In this document: piece by piece, positions 35,283 to 45,399 of the stretch | How positions within the stretch are numbered: the stretch's first letter is position 1 | Layout of the letters: every line of letters begins with the position of its first letter | Assembly: GCF_003335675.1 (NCBI RefSeq) | Contig: NZ_QPHL01000014.1 | Location: 1 to 64,000 of the forward strand | Length of the DNA: 64,000 nt | Direction: 5' to 3' | Origin: Winogradskyella sp. KYW1333 | GTDB lineage: Bacteria > Bacteroidota > Bacteroidia > Flavobacteriales > Flavobacteriaceae | Position numbers and translations under genes: made by a program | Notes under the pieces: generated by a model | Database searches by the model: none | What the model saw: only the letters and a program-made list of their open reading frames with translations | Told to the model about the DNA's origin: nothing

Positions 35283-36758
35283 TTAGTTAGTTTTTTGAAT
35301 TAAATCTGAAACAATTCTACCGGATAGCAGGCATAAGGGTATACCTCCACCAGGATGTACACTTCCACCACAGAAATACAAATTCTTAATGGATCTTTTG
35401 AAATTCGGGTGTCTCAAAAAGGAGGCAAACTTACTATTACTTGCAGCACCGTATAACGCACCTTGATAACTCTGAGTGTTAGATTCAATTTTTCTTGGAT
35501 CTAATATGCTTTCAAATTCAATAAGTTCTTTGACACGTACTTTTAGCAACCTACTAATTTTGGAGATGATATTAGTTCGAGATTTTTCTATAATTTCATC
35601 CCAATTTTGCCCTGTATTACTAGGGACATTTATCATAACAAACCAATTTTCACATCCTTTAGGTGCATCACTTTTTTCTTCCTTGGAGGTTACATTAATA
35701 TAGACGGTCGGATCGTCATAAACATCTTTTTTATTGAAGATAAAATCAAACTCAGATTTGTAATCCTCTGAAAAGAATATATTATGAAGGTCTAATTCTG
35801 GAAATTCCTTCTTAATTCCCCAATAAAAAATTAGAGCAGAACTGCTTCGAGGCTGATTCAATATTTTCTCAGGTGCCTTATGTTTTTTAAGTAATTGTCT
35901 ATATGTTGGTACAACATCAGAATTAGAAACGACAATATCAGCTTTAATAATTTCATTGTCAATTCTAATGCCTTTAGCGCTTCTTTTTTCAGTAATTATT
36001 TCATCTACTTTTTTGTTAAAATGAAATTTAACCCCAATATCATTGGCAAGTTGATATAAACTTTGTGTTATAGAATGCATACCACCCTTTGGGAAAAAAA
36101 TACCGAAATATTGTTCTAAATGAGGAATCATAGACATAATCCCAGGAGTTTTGTAGGGAGAAGATCCATTATATGTTGCAAATCTATTGAAGAATTTTAC
36201 TAACCGGTCATCTTCAAAAACCTTCGAGTTATATGCATTGAGACTCACATTAATATCGAGGGCATTTACCTTTATTATTGCTTTTAAAGTTTCTGTACTA
36301 AGGTATGTTGTGAATTTATGTAATGATTTTTCAAGAAAAAGAGTTGATGTTAAATCGTACTTGCGCTTACTTCTTTTTAAATATTCAACTATTGCTTCAC
36401 TATCTACATTGAAGGTTTTTGATGCCTCTTCTGCAAATTTATTAATATCTGCAAGTGCTGAAAATGTTGTCTCATCTTCGAAAAAATAATTACAAACTAC
36501 AGATTTTCTTTCGTACTGAAAGTAATTTTCAATTGGCTTATTGGCTACCTTAAACAACTCATCAATAAACTGAGGCATTGTAAATAATGAAGGTCCCATA
36601 TCAAATCGGTAACCCTCAGCACTGAAGGCTGTTAATTTACCACCTGGATATTCATTTGCTTCATAGACTGATACAAGATGGCCTTTAGATCGCAAGCGAA
36701 TTGCTGATGCTAATCCAGCAACACCCGCTCCAATAATTACAATTTTCTTTTTTTTCAT
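35283..36758 (-). CDS. crtD: Carotenoid 3',4'-desaturase (CrtD-like)
   Basis: A 491-residue CrtI-family FAD oxidoreductase from ATG 36758 (MKKKKIVIIGAGVAGLASAIRLRSKGH), followed by PGGKLTAFSAEGYRFDMGPSLFTMP. The C-terminal SIKNLYFCGGSVHPGGGIPLCLLSGRIV is the carotenoid desaturase signature. The alternative TTG start at 36770 would overlap the -7 box. It shares its operon with cruF and crtY, and another CrtI lies in the first crt locus, so a 3',4'-desaturase role (as in saproxanthin/myxol synthesis) is the best inference. A second phytoene-desaturase function cannot be excluded. Confidence 0.8.
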   Translation of the reverse strand: MKKKKIVIIGAGVAGLASAIRLRSKGHLVSVYEANEYPGGKLTAFSAEGYRFDMGPSLFTMPQFIDELFKVANKPIENYFQYERKSVVCNYFFEDETTFSALADINKFAEEASKTFNVDSEAIVEYLKRSKRKYDLTSTLFLEKSLHKFTTYLSTETLKAIIKVNALDINVSLNAYNSKVFEDDRLVKFFNRFATYNGSSPYKTPGIMSMIPHLEQYFGIFFPKGGMHSITQSLYQLANDIGVKFHFNKKVDEIITEKRSAKGIRIDNEIIKADIVVSNSDVVPTYRQLLKKHKAPEKILNQPRSSSALIFYWGIKKEFPELDLHNIFFSEDYKSEFDFIFNKKDVYDDPTVYINVTSKEEKSDAPKGCENWFVMINVPSNTGQNWDEIIEKSRTNIISKISRLLKVRVKELIEFESILDPRKIESNTQSYQGALYGAASNSKFASFLRHPNFKRSIKNLYFCGGSVHPGGGIPLCLLSGRIVSDLIQKTN

Positions 36759-36767
36759 AGGTTTTTG

Positions 36768-36775
36768 CAAAGATA
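36768..36775 (-). promoter_or_regulatory. -7 element of the crtD operon
   Basis: TATCTTTG on the minus strand, ending 9 bases before ATG 36758, so the leader would be only a few bases. No good -33 TTTG at the usual spacing. Confidence 0.45.
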
Positions 36776-36837
36776 AGTGCTAGGCTATTTTGCTAATATA
36801 GTTATTAACATAATTATAAGGGAATATAATTTAAACC

Positions 36838-36868
36838 ATAAAAAAAACAGCATCAACGTGATGCTGTT
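36838..36868 (-). terminator. Terminator after guaB
   Basis: A 10-base-pair stem (AACAGCATCA / TGATGCTGTT, 36846-36868) with an ACG loop. On the minus strand it runs into a T stretch (plus A run around 36840-36847). Confidence 0.88.
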
Positions 36869-36890
36869 ATATGTCTAAATTATGTATTTA

Positions 36891-38363
36891 CTATCTAGAA
36901 TAATTTGGTGCTTCTTTGGTAATAGTCACATCATGTGGATGACTCTCATTTATACCACTAGCTGTAATTTTTACAAATCGACCAATTTCTTTTAATGTCT
37001 CAATATCTTTAGCACCGCAATAACCCATACCTGCTCTTAAACCACCAACAAATTGGTGTATACTTTCAAAGAGTTCACCTTTATAAGGTACACGACCAAC
37101 AATTCCTTCTGGCACCAACTTTTTTATATCATCTTCTACGTCTTGAAAATAACGGTCTTTACTACCTTGCTTCATAGCTTCAACAGAACCCATTCCTCTA
37201 TAAGACTTGAACTTACGCCCTTCGTAAATAATTGTTTCACCTGGACTTTCTTTTGTTCCAGCCAATAATGATCCTAACATCACTGTATCAGCACCAGCAG
37301 CAATGGCTTTAGGTATATCACCAGTATATCTAATTCCACCATCAGCAATAACAGGTACACCAGAGCCTTTTATGGCATGTGCTACTTCAAGAACAGCTGA
37401 GAATTGCGGAAATCCTACACCTGCCACAACACGTGTGGTACAGATAGAACCAGGTCCAATACCAACTTTAACAGCATCAGCTCCAGCTTCAACCAAATAT
37501 TTTGCGGCGTCACCTGTAGCAATATTTCCAACAATCACTTCTAGTCTCGGAAATTTCTTTTTTATTTCTTTTAAAACTAGAACAACACCTTTGGTATGTC
37601 CATGGGCCGTGTCAATAACAACAGCATCAACACCAGCTTTAACCAATGCTTCGGCTCTTTCAACAGCATCACCAGTAACACCTATTGCAGCTGCAACACG
37701 CAATCTACCATAGGTGTCTTTATTTGCAATTGGTTTCTGGGTGACTTTAGTTATATCTCTAAATGTAATTAATCCACCCAATTTATAATTGCCGTCAACA
37801 ATGAGTAGTTTTTCTATTTTATTAGCTTGCAAAATGGCTTCAGCATCTTTTAAAGAAGTACCAACTGGTGCCGTAACGAGATTTTCACCAGTCATAACGT
37901 CAACAATTGGTTTATCATTCTTATGTTCGAAACGCAAATCTCTGTTCGTTACAATTCCTCTTAGTGTTCCATTTTTATCAACAATTGGAATACCACCAAT
38001 ACTATGCTCACGCATTGCATTTTTTGCATCTATTACTTTTGCAGTCATAGGTAATGTAACAGGATCTATTATCATCCCACTTTCAGCACGTTTTACACGT
38101 CTTACCTTAGCTGATTGATCTGCAATGGTCATGTTTTTATGTAATACACCTATACCTCCTTCTTGAGCCATAGCAATTGCCATCTTGCTCTCAGTAACAG
38201 TATCCATGGCTGCTGAAACAACAGGAATATTGATAGTGATATTCCGTGTGAATTTTGACTGAATATTAACTTCGCGAGGTAGTACTTGAGAAAAAGCTGG
38301 GACTAAAAGTACGTCGTCATAGGTAAGACCTTCACCTAAGATTTTGTTTTCGTGTGCTGTCAT
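36891..38363 (-). CDS. guaB: IMP dehydrogenase
   Basis: Oxidises IMP to XMP in guanine nucleotide synthesis. 490 residues from ATG 38363 ([29 protein letters not shown]); the longer frame to 38423 runs through the -7 box. It has a (beta/alpha)8 barrel interrupted by two CBS domains (about residues 95-205), the catalytic loop [17 protein letters not shown] with the active Cys, [12 protein letters not shown], and the mobile flap [18 protein letters not shown] at 38396-38389 is the probable -7 element. Confidence 0.97.
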   Translation of the reverse strand: MTAHENKILGEGLTYDDVLLVPAFSQVLPREVNIQSKFTRNITINIPVVSAAMDTVTESKMAIAMAQEGGIGVLHKNMTIADQSAKVRRVKRAESGMIIDPVTLPMTAKVIDAKNAMREHSIGGIPIVDKNGTLRGIVTNRDLRFEHKNDKPIVDVMTGENLVTAPVGTSLKDAEAILQANKIEKLLIVDGNYKLGGLITFRDITKVTQKPIANKDTYGRLRVAAAIGVTGDAVERAEALVKAGVDAVVIDTAHGHTKGVVLVLKEIKKKFPRLEVIVGNIATGDAAKYLVEAGADAVKVGIGPGSICTTRVVAGVGFPQFSAVLEVAHAIKGSGVPVIADGGIRYTGDIPKAIAAGADTVMLGSLLAGTKESPGETIIYEGRKFKSYRGMGSVEAMKQGSKDRYFQDVEDDIKKLVPEGIVGRVPYKGELFESIHQFVGGLRAGMGYCGAKDIETLKEIGRFVKITASGINESHPHDVTITKEAPNYSR

Positions 38364-38522
38364 GTTGCAATTAAAGTATAATTGCGTGCAAATATAAGTG
38401 TTTTTTAGGTTACTTAATGTCAACTAAAGGTTAAATGAATATACACTCACATTAAATGCATCATTTTAATTATCTGTAAATCAGTTATTAGTAAATTTTA
38501 TTTTTATTTATTCTAAATAAAC

Positions 38523-38553
38523 TTTGATAAAACGAAATTCAGTCTTAAATTTG
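38523..38553 (+). promoter_or_regulatory. Promoter of the TonB-dependent receptor gene
   Basis: TTTG (38523-38526), 19 bases, then TAAATTTG (38546-38553): a full Bacteroidota consensus, 39 bases before the ATG. No Fur-like palindrome was evident. Confidence 0.75.
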
Positions 38554-38592
38554 CACTCTGAACATATTCTTATTTTTAATCAGTCTAAATAA

Positions 38593-40824
38593 ATGAAAGT
38601 AAAATTAGCCCTGTCGCTGCTTGGTTTAGTATCAATAATAAAACTAGAAGCTCAAGAAAATCAAACAAAATCACAACTAGATTCAATTCAAAAACTTGAT
38701 GAAGTTATATTGAATGCAAATACCATTTTTGGGAACAAGTACATTGCTCGACACAGAACCGGTTCTGCTTACTACATATCTCCCGAAGAACTCAAAAAAT
38801 TCAATTATACAGATATTAATAGAGTATTAAGAAGTATTCCTGGTGTCACTTTTTATGAAGAAGATGGTTTTGGCTTAAGACCAAACATAAGTTTAAGAGG
38901 TACGTCACCAGAAAGAAGTGCAAAAATTTCTGTAATGGAAGATGGTGTTTTAATTGCTCCTGCACCATACAGTGCACCTTCAGCATATTATTTCCCGTCA
39001 GTTGCTAGAATGCAAGCTGTAGAGATTCTTAAGGGTAGTAGTCAAGTGCAATACGGCCCATTTACAACAGGAGGTGCCATAAATATGATCTCCACTCAAA
39101 TTCCAAATTCCTTTAACGGTCAAATAAGAGCAAATTACGGGAGTTTCAACACAAGCCAATTACATGCTCGCGTTGGGGATAGTAAACCTTCTATTGGTTA
39201 TATGGTTGAGTATCTTAACTACAATTCTGACGGATTTAAAAACTTAACTGATGGCAGTAATACTGGCTTTGACATAAATGAGGTTGTAGCAAAATTTAGG
39301 GTAAATTCTAAAGCAGAAGCTAATATAAAACAAGCATTGGAAGTAAAATTTCAATACTCTGACGAGGTCTCTAACGAAACTTATTTAGGTCTTACCGAAT
39401 CAGATTTTGCCGATAACGCATATAACAGATATGCCTCATCGCAAGAGGATCAAATGAATGCAGAGCATATACAGCTTATGCTCACACACACATTAAACTT
39501 TACAAAGAACTTTAGAATAACCACAAATGGATATTATAACAAATTCAACAGAAACTGGTATAAGCTAGATGATGTTGTATTTAATGGCGATAAACAAAAG
39601 ATTGCTAATGTGATATCAGACCCTATGGAATTCTCAAATCATATGGATATTTTGAGAGGAAACATAAATTCAGATAATGATGCACTCTTGGTTAAAGCAA
39701 ATAATAGAGCTTATTATTCTAAAGGCATCCAAACAAAATTGGATTATCACTGGTACGGGGAAAATACCTTTCATGATATTGAAATAGGTTTAAGATATCA
39801 TTATGATGAAGAAGATCGTTTTCAATGGGAAGATGGTTACAACATAGTCAATGGTAATATGTCTTTAACCTCTCTTGGTGAAAGAGGAGTACAAGGTAAC
39901 AGAATTAGTAGTGCTAATGCCTTCGCTAGCTTTATTATGTATAAGCTCAAATTCAATGATTTTACTCTTACTCCTGGCCTGAGATATGAAAATATAATAC
40001 TTCAACGTGATGACTTTGGCAGTGATGACCAATTTAGAACTGGAATAGAGCTTTCTTCTAGAGAAAACAAAATAGATATTTTTATTCCGGGTATTGGTTT
40101 CAATTATGCTTTTACAAATGAATTATCATTGTTTGGTGGTGTACATAAAGGATTTTCACCACCAAGTAATCAACCTGGTCAAAAATCTGAAGAAAGTATA
40201 AACTATGAATTAGGATCTAGATTTATGTTTGGAGAGTTACGCGGTGAATTAATTGGTTTCTTTAATGATTATAGCAATTTATTAGGGAGTGATTTGGCAG
40301 CTACTGGTGGTACTGGTTCATTAGAACAGTTTAATGCTGGAGAAGTTGCTGTTAGTGGTATAGAACTACTGTTGAATTACAATTTTTTAACCGATAATGA
40401 TACTTTCAATCTTCCTATAACATTTGGCTATACTTTCACAAATACTGAGTTCTTAAATAGTTTTGATAGTAATAATGATATTTGGGGTGAAGTAAATCAA
40501 GGAGATCAATTGCCCTACATACCAGAGCATCAATTTAATGTAATGATTTCATTAGAACACTCAAAATATGAATTGAATTTGAGTGGCCGATATAATGGTG
40601 AATTTAGAACGCTTGCAGGCACTGGAGATATTCCAATCGACCAATTAGTTGCATCAAATTTCATTATAGATTTTTCAGCAAAATATCATTTCACAAATAA
40701 ACTAAGTCTAACAGGAAACATTATAAATATGTTAGATGAAACATACGCTGTTTCTAGAGTACCTGCAGGATTAAGACCTGGTCATCCTTTTGGAGCAAAT
40801 CTAGGATTAGAGTTTAGTTTTTAA
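38593..40824 (+). CDS. TonB-dependent outer-membrane receptor (FecA-like)
   Basis: A 743-residue outer-membrane transporter. A signal peptide (about residues 1-20) is followed by the plug domain (~50-165), whose SIPGVTFYEEDGFGLRPNISLRGTSPERSAK and VEILKGSSQVQYGPFTTGGAINMIST segments strongly resemble FecA-type ferric-siderophore receptors. A 22-strand barrel follows, ending in the aromatic ANLGLEFSF. A likely role is uptake of ferric citrate or a similar chelate. No carboxypeptidase-like SusC extension and no SusD partner are present, so it is not a glycan locus. Confidence 0.85.
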   Translation: MKVKLALSLLGLVSIIKLEAQENQTKSQLDSIQKLDEVILNANTIFGNKYIARHRTGSAYYISPEELKKFNYTDINRVLRSIPGVTFYEEDGFGLRPNISLRGTSPERSAKISVMEDGVLIAPAPYSAPSAYYFPSVARMQAVEILKGSSQVQYGPFTTGGAINMISTQIPNSFNGQIRANYGSFNTSQLHARVGDSKPSIGYMVEYLNYNSDGFKNLTDGSNTGFDINEVVAKFRVNSKAEANIKQALEVKFQYSDEVSNETYLGLTESDFADNAYNRYASSQEDQMNAEHIQLMLTHTLNFTKNFRITTNGYYNKFNRNWYKLDDVVFNGDKQKIANVISDPMEFSNHMDILRGNINSDNDALLVKANNRAYYSKGIQTKLDYHWYGENTFHDIEIGLRYHYDEEDRFQWEDGYNIVNGNMSLTSLGERGVQGNRISSANAFASFIMYKLKFNDFTLTPGLRYENIILQRDDFGSDDQFRTGIELSSRENKIDIFIPGIGFNYAFTNELSLFGGVHKGFSPPSNQPGQKSEESINYELGSRFMFGELRGELIGFFNDYSNLLGSDLAATGGTGSLEQFNAGEVAVSGIELLLNYNFLTDNDTFNLPITFGYTFTNTEFLNSFDSNNDIWGEVNQGDQLPYIPEHQFNVMISLEHSKYELNLSGRYNGEFRTLAGTGDIPIDQLVASNFIIDFSAKYHFTNKLSLTGNIINMLDETYAVSRVPAGLRPGHPFGANLGLEFSF

Positions 40825-40848
40825 AAAATATAAATTGGTTAATTGGCG

Positions 40849-40882
40849 AAAGGCGTTACTTGACAAAATAAGTAGCGCTTTT
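40849..40882 (+). terminator. Terminator after the TonB receptor
   Basis: An imperfect 13-base-pair stem (AAAGGCGTTACTT / AAGTAGCGCTTTT, with G-T pairs) and an 8-base loop. The T tract is short. It lies between convergent genes. Confidence 0.65.
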
Positions 40883-40886
40883 CTAT

Positions 40887-41774
40887 TTAATGATAATTAG
40901 CAAATATCTTTGTTGCTTCATTATATGCACTTTCAAAGCTCATGGCATTAAGATTGTGTGCTTTTTTTTGAGTGAAATAAGAAAGCATTTTTTCAGTTGG
41001 CATATTTCCCGTTAATTCATCCTTTGCCATTGGACATCCTCCAAAACCTTGAATAGCCCCATCAAAGCGTTTACAACCAGACTTATAAGCCGCATCAATC
41101 TTTTCAAACCATGTTGAAGGTGTTGTGTGTAAATGGGCACCGAATTCTATATCAGGATAACTTGGTATTAAATTTGAAAACAAGTAAGTGATATTCTCCT
41201 CATCCGAGCTACCAATTGTATCACTCAATGATAGAATCTTTACACCCATTTTCGAAAGGCGTTCGGTCCACTCACCCACGATATCAACATTCCATGGATC
41301 TCCATATGGATTACCAAATCCCATTGATATATATACCACAACTTCTTTATTGGATTTATCAGCAATCTCCAAGATTTCATTCAATGTAACCACAGATTGT
41401 GCAATGGTCTTATGAGTATTACGCATTTGAAAATTTTCAGAAATCGAAAACGGAAATCCCAAATAATCAATTTCAGAAAATTTTGAAGCATCATTTGCTC
41501 CACGCGTATTGGCTATAATCGCCAACAATTTACTCTTAGTTTTACTGAGATCTAACTGCGATAATACTTGTGCAGTATCTACCATCTGAGGTATTGCTTT
41601 AGGAGAAACAAAACTCCCGAAATCTATCGTATCAAAACCAACACGTAATAATGACTGAATATACTGTACCTTTTTCTCAGTGGGTATAAAATCCTTAATG
41701 CCTTGCATAGCATCTCTGGGACATTCAATGAGTTTAACGTGCTTATTCATTGGCCAAATATAAGGTTTAGACAT
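40887..41774 (-). CDS. Hydroxymethylglutaryl-CoA lyase-like protein
   Basis: A 295-residue TIM-barrel enzyme of the HMGL family. It shows KLIECPRDAMQGIKDFIPTEKKVQYIQ at the N-terminus, FGSFVSPKAIPQMVD, LSDTIGSSDEENI, the metal-ligand GAHLHTTP, and the signature FDGAIQGFGGCPMAKDELTGNMPTE with the active Cys. It cleaves HMG-CoA to acetoacetate and acetyl-CoA in leucine degradation. ATG 41774 is used, but ATG 41750 (MNKHVKLIE) fits the family start equally well. It follows the LysE gene by 19 bases on the same strand. Confidence 0.88.
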   Translation of the reverse strand: MSKPYIWPMNKHVKLIECPRDAMQGIKDFIPTEKKVQYIQSLLRVGFDTIDFGSFVSPKAIPQMVDTAQVLSQLDLSKTKSKLLAIIANTRGANDASKFSEIDYLGFPFSISENFQMRNTHKTIAQSVVTLNEILEIADKSNKEVVVYISMGFGNPYGDPWNVDIVGEWTERLSKMGVKILSLSDTIGSSDEENITYLFSNLIPSYPDIEFGAHLHTTPSTWFEKIDAAYKSGCKRFDGAIQGFGGCPMAKDELTGNMPTEKMLSYFTQKKAHNLNAMSFESAYNEATKIFANYH

Positions 41775-41793
41775 TCCAATTCATAACTATAAC

Positions 41794-42411
41794 TTATATA
41801 AGAATGAATATGGCAATTCCAACAAAAACAACAATTTGAAGCCATTTAAAAACCTTACCTGAGTTCTTATGACTCAATGTGTAAGTCTTAATTTCACTAG
41901 CTAATAATGCAATAGTAGAAAAAATAACAAAGGATACTAACATGAAGATTCCGCCAAGTATATAAAACTGAATCACGGTACTCAAGGAATCACTGAATAG
42001 AAAACCAGGAAAGAATGCTAGAAAAAATATGGTAACCTTTGGATTAAGCACATTCATAAAAAAACCTTGTACAAAAAGAGCCTTTAAACTTTTCTTAGGC
42101 GCTCCATTAGCTTCAAGATCCACCTCTGAATCTGATTTATAAACCATAAAAGCTAAATACAATAGATAAATAACTCCAAAAATTTTTATTGCTAAGAAAA
42201 TATTTTCATTTGCCTTAATAATAGCAGATACACCAAAGGCCAATAAGGTTGTGTGTATTATACATCCAGTAATTAAACCACAAACGGTTGCCAAACCATA
42301 TGACTTGCCATTAGAGATACTCTGTACCAGCACATAAATATTATCTGGACCTGGAGAGATTGCCAGAGCAGATGTGGCTAGTGCAAAAGAAAAAAGTACT
42401 TCTATATTCAA
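41794..42411 (-). CDS. LysE-family translocator
   Basis: A 205-residue membrane protein with six hydrophobic segments and the LysE/RhtB N-terminal motif ISPGPDNIYVLVQSISNGKSYGL (residues ~20-42). FMNVLNPKVTIFFLAFFPGF in the middle is also characteristic. Exports amino acids or related metabolites; the exact substrate is unknown. Probably co-transcribed with the HMG-CoA lyase-like gene just downstream. Confidence 0.88.
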   Translation of the reverse strand: MNIEVLFSFALATSALAISPGPDNIYVLVQSISNGKSYGLATVCGLITGCIIHTTLLAFGVSAIIKANENIFLAIKIFGVIYLLYLAFMVYKSDSEVDLEANGAPKKSLKALFVQGFFMNVLNPKVTIFFLAFFPGFLFSDSLSTVIQFYILGGIFMLVSFVIFSTIALLASEIKTYTLSHKNSGKVFKWLQIVVFVGIAIFILI

Positions 42412-42607
42412 AACAAAACTTTGCTCTAAAATACATTAAATGAAAATATTTTTAATTAACCATAATATTTAATAAGAGAAGATTAAATCAAGTCAGAGTT
42501 TTTAATTAGATAAACAGTTAAAGAATTAAGCCAATTATCGAATTTAAATGGATAATTGTCCGTAATTTCTTATTTTAGGTCGCTTTGAAAATTAAAAACC
42601 AAACCAA

Positions 42608-44347
42608 ATGAACCAAAAATTCTTTCGCCAATTCACCTTATTTTTCGTGCTTTTTTTTATTGGAATCTCATCTAGTTATTCTCAAAATGATGAATGTGGA
42701 TTTGAATTCACAGAAGAAAATCAAAACTATTATAATTCCATAAAGGAGCAAATTAAACAATTAGAAACTGAGTTTCTACAAAACCAATTTACTGGTAGAA
42801 GTTCTACAGTTGTAAGTTCTGTTCCTGTTAAGGCACATATTATTAGACAATCTGATGGGACTGGAGGTTTAACTGATATGGAATTAAATGATGCAATGGC
42901 TACCATGAATTCAATTTATATAAATGCAGGGATAGAGTTCTTTTTATGTGATGGAATAAATTATATCAATAGTGATGATTATTATACTTATGAACAAGCT
43001 GAAGAGTCGTTAATGACCTCAGTTCATAACGTCAACGGTGTGATAAATATATATTTTACAAACTCAATAACAAGCAGTTCTGGAGGTAGTCTTTGTGGCT
43101 ATGCTTATTTCCCAGGTGGTCCAGAGACTATTTTAATGGCAAATAGTTGTACGACCAATGGTAGTACTTTATCTCATGAAATGGGACATTTCTTTGCATT
43201 ATCGCATACCCACGGAAATAGCAATGTCTTTAACTCTACTCAAGAGCTCGTAAATGGTTCTAATTGCGAAAGTACTGGTGACTTCATATGTGATACTCCT
43301 GCCGATCCAAAATTGGGAGTGAACAATGTTAATGTAGATTGCAATTATACTGATACTACTAGTCAAGATGCTAATGGAGAGATTTATCAGCCAGATCCAT
43401 TAAACTTTATGTCTTATTCTCGTAAAAGATGTAGATCATTATTTTCACCGCAACAATATGCCAGAATTAACGCTATTTATCAAGTTTCTAGAGAAAGTAT
43501 GGCATGCCCAAGTTTTAGTACTGATTTTATTGCTGATGAAACCGAAACTTGTGGAACAGACCTCACAGTTAGTTTTACTGATAATAGCGTTGGAGCTACG
43601 TCTTGGTCGTGGGATGTAGATGGTGATGACATTGTAGATTATAACACCCAAAATGTAACACATACTTATAATGGTGTTGGCTCTTATGATGTAGCATTAA
43701 CAGTATCAAACGGTTCAAACAATATAAGTAAAGTTAAAGCACAATACATCAATGTTGGAGCCCAAGAAATTAGTACAACGACTATTGAGTTGAGCCTAAC
43801 ACTGGACGATTGGCCAGCTGAAACATCATGGAACTTTTTAGATGGAGACGGAAATGTATTGTATTCTGGAGGACCTTACGTCGAAGGCGTTGATGATTTT
43901 ACAACAAAAACGGAAATGTTTACAATCAACCCTGATTTATGCTACAAGTTTGAAATAAATGATAGCTATGGAGATGGAATTTGCTGTGCTTCAGGGAATG
44001 GAAATTATGAATTAAGGTCTGATGATAATACCTTATTGGCAAGTGGTGGTAATTTTAGCAGCGGTACTACAAATAGTTTCTTTAATGGTGTACTTAGCGT
44101 CAATAAATTTAGTAATGAGGAGATTAACCTGTACCCAAATCCAGCTTCAAATTCCTTCACTGTAAAATCGAGAATACGTCCTGATAATTATGAAATCTTT
44201 AATGCACTTGGTCAGAAAATAAAAACTTTAAAAGTAAATTCAAATCAAGATTTAAACATAAATGTTGAAAATTTAAAGGAAGGTATTTACTTTATCAAAC
44301 TTACAAGAGACAATTCTAGTCAGGTCTTATCATTTATTAAAGATTAA
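42608..44347 (+). CDS. Secreted M43-family metalloprotease with PKD and T9SS sorting domains
   Basis: A 579-residue secreted protein: signal peptide (residues 1-26), then a catalytic domain with the metzincin zinc motif HEMGHFFALSH (His190, Glu191, His194, His200) and a Met-turn in LNFMSYSRKRC. A PKD domain (about 300-375: VSFTDNSVGATSWSWDVDGD) is followed by a beta-sandwich (~395-490), and finally a type A T9SS C-terminal domain (YPNPASNSFTVKS ... NLKEGIYFIKL). It should be exported by the type IX system and attached or released outside. Substrate unknown. No consensus promoter seen upstream. Confidence 0.9.
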   Translation: MNQKFFRQFTLFFVLFFIGISSSYSQNDECGFEFTEENQNYYNSIKEQIKQLETEFLQNQFTGRSSTVVSSVPVKAHIIRQSDGTGGLTDMELNDAMATMNSIYINAGIEFFLCDGINYINSDDYYTYEQAEESLMTSVHNVNGVINIYFTNSITSSSGGSLCGYAYFPGGPETILMANSCTTNGSTLSHEMGHFFALSHTHGNSNVFNSTQELVNGSNCESTGDFICDTPADPKLGVNNVNVDCNYTDTTSQDANGEIYQPDPLNFMSYSRKRCRSLFSPQQYARINAIYQVSRESMACPSFSTDFIADETETCGTDLTVSFTDNSVGATSWSWDVDGDDIVDYNTQNVTHTYNGVGSYDVALTVSNGSNNISKVKAQYINVGAQEISTTTIELSLTLDDWPAETSWNFLDGDGNVLYSGGPYVEGVDDFTTKTEMFTINPDLCYKFEINDSYGDGICCASGNGNYELRSDDNTLLASGGNFSSGTTNSFFNGVLSVNKFSNEEINLYPNPASNSFTVKSRIRPDNYEIFNALGQKIKTLKVNSNQDLNINVENLKEGIYFIKLTRDNSSQVLSFIKD

Positions 44348-44365
44348 CAGACTATTTGAAATATA

Positions 44366-44392
44366 AAAAGGCGCATTTACTGCGCCTTTTTT
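44366..44392. terminator. Bidirectional terminator overlapping the pyrD stop codon
   Basis: A 10-base-pair stem (AAAAGGCGCA / TGCGCCTTTT) with loop TTTAC. The pyrD stop (44377-44379, minus) lies in the loop, and the right arm encodes the last pyrD residues. T-rich flanks on both strands suit convergent transcripts. Confidence 0.88.
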
Positions 44393-45399
44393 ATTATTGC
44401 TTTGTTAATATCCTTAATAAGTTTTGGTCCTTCATAAACGAACCCAGTGTATAGTTGAACCAGATCTGCACCGGCATCAAGTTTATCTAAAGCATCGTTC
44501 GCAGAATAAATACCTCCTACTCCAATAATAGGGAATGATTTATTACTTTTTTTAGCTAAAAATCTGATTACTTCAGTAGATCGTTTTGTTAAGGGTTTAC
44601 CACTCAATCCTCCAGTTTCTGATTTATTCGCACATGTAAGCCCTTCACGTGAGATTGTGGTATTGGTTGCAATTACACCATCTATCTTAGTAGTTTTAAC
44701 AATATCAATGATGTCCATTAATTGTTCATCCGTTAGATCTGGAGCAATTTTTAGAAGTATTGGTTTAGATTTCGTCTTGCCAAAATTTAAGACCTGCAAA
44801 GCTTTTAAAAGGTTTGTTAAGGGTTCCTTATCTTGCAACGCCCTTAGATTTGGCGTATTTGGTGAGCTTACGTTAACAACAAAATAATCTACATAATTAA
44901 ACAAAGCCTCAAAGCAAATCTCATAATCTTTAATTGCAATTTCGTTAGGCGTAATCTTGTTCTTGCCAATATTACCTCCAATTAATACACCCTTGTTCTT
45001 TTTAAGCCTTATCACTGCCTCTTCTACACCACCATTATTAAAACCCATTCTATTTATAATTGCTGAGTCAGACTTTAATCTGAATAAACGCTTTTTTGGA
45101 TTTCCAGGTTGTGGTCTAGGTGTTAGAGTACCTATTTCAATAAATCCAAAACCAAAATTTGATAATTCATTAAACAATTTAGCGTCCTTATCAAAACCTG
45201 CTGCTAATCCAACAGGGTTTTTAAATTTGAGCCCAAACAATTCACGCTCCAATATTGGGTTTTCAATCTGATATAAGCTTCTAAACAAACTTTTGACACC
45301 TGGTATTTTTGATAAATTCCGAATTAGTGAAAATGTAAAATAATGTACTTTTTCTGGATCGAATAAAAATAAAACAGGTCTAATTATAGTTTTATACAT
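44377..45399 (-). CDS. pyrD: Dihydroorotate dehydrogenase (quinone), class 2
   Basis: A 340-residue FMN enzyme oxidising dihydroorotate to orotate with quinone, at the inner membrane. The N-terminal amphipathic extension ([22 protein letters not shown]) marks class 2. The core has [37 protein letters not shown] (catalytic Ser region), [13 protein letters not shown], and [27 protein letters not shown]. Length is typical. Confidence 0.96.
   Translation of the reverse strand: MYKTIIRPVLFLFDPEKVHYFTFSLIRNLSKIPGVKSLFRSLYQIENPILERELFGLKFKNPVGLAAGFDKDAKLFNELSNFGFGFIEIGTLTPRPQPGNPKKRLFRLKSDSAIINRMGFNNGGVEEAVIRLKKNKGVLIGGNIGKNKITPNEIAIKDYEICFEALFNYVDYFVVNVSSPNTPNLRALQDKEPLTNLLKALQVLNFGKTKSKPILLKIAPDLTDEQLMDIIDIVKTTKIDGVIATNTTISREGLTCANKSETGGLSGKPLTKRSTEVIRFLAKKSNKSFPIIGVGGIYSANDALDKLDAGADLVQLYTGFVYEGPKLIKDINKAIIKKAQ

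Noticed and set aside
35283-36770. The second CrtI-like gene as a duplicate phytoene desaturase
   Set aside because: It is clearly divergent from crtI at 21244 and is embedded with cruF and crtY, which fits CrtD better; the alternative is noted in its entry but not preferred.
37303-37713. Long open frame opposite guaB
   Set aside because: Antisense shadow of a well-supported gene; its composition mirrors guaB codons.
38363-38423. Longer guaB start at 38423
   Set aside because: The extension crosses the TATATTTG box at 38396-38389 and precedes the typical IMPDH N-terminus at ATG 38363.
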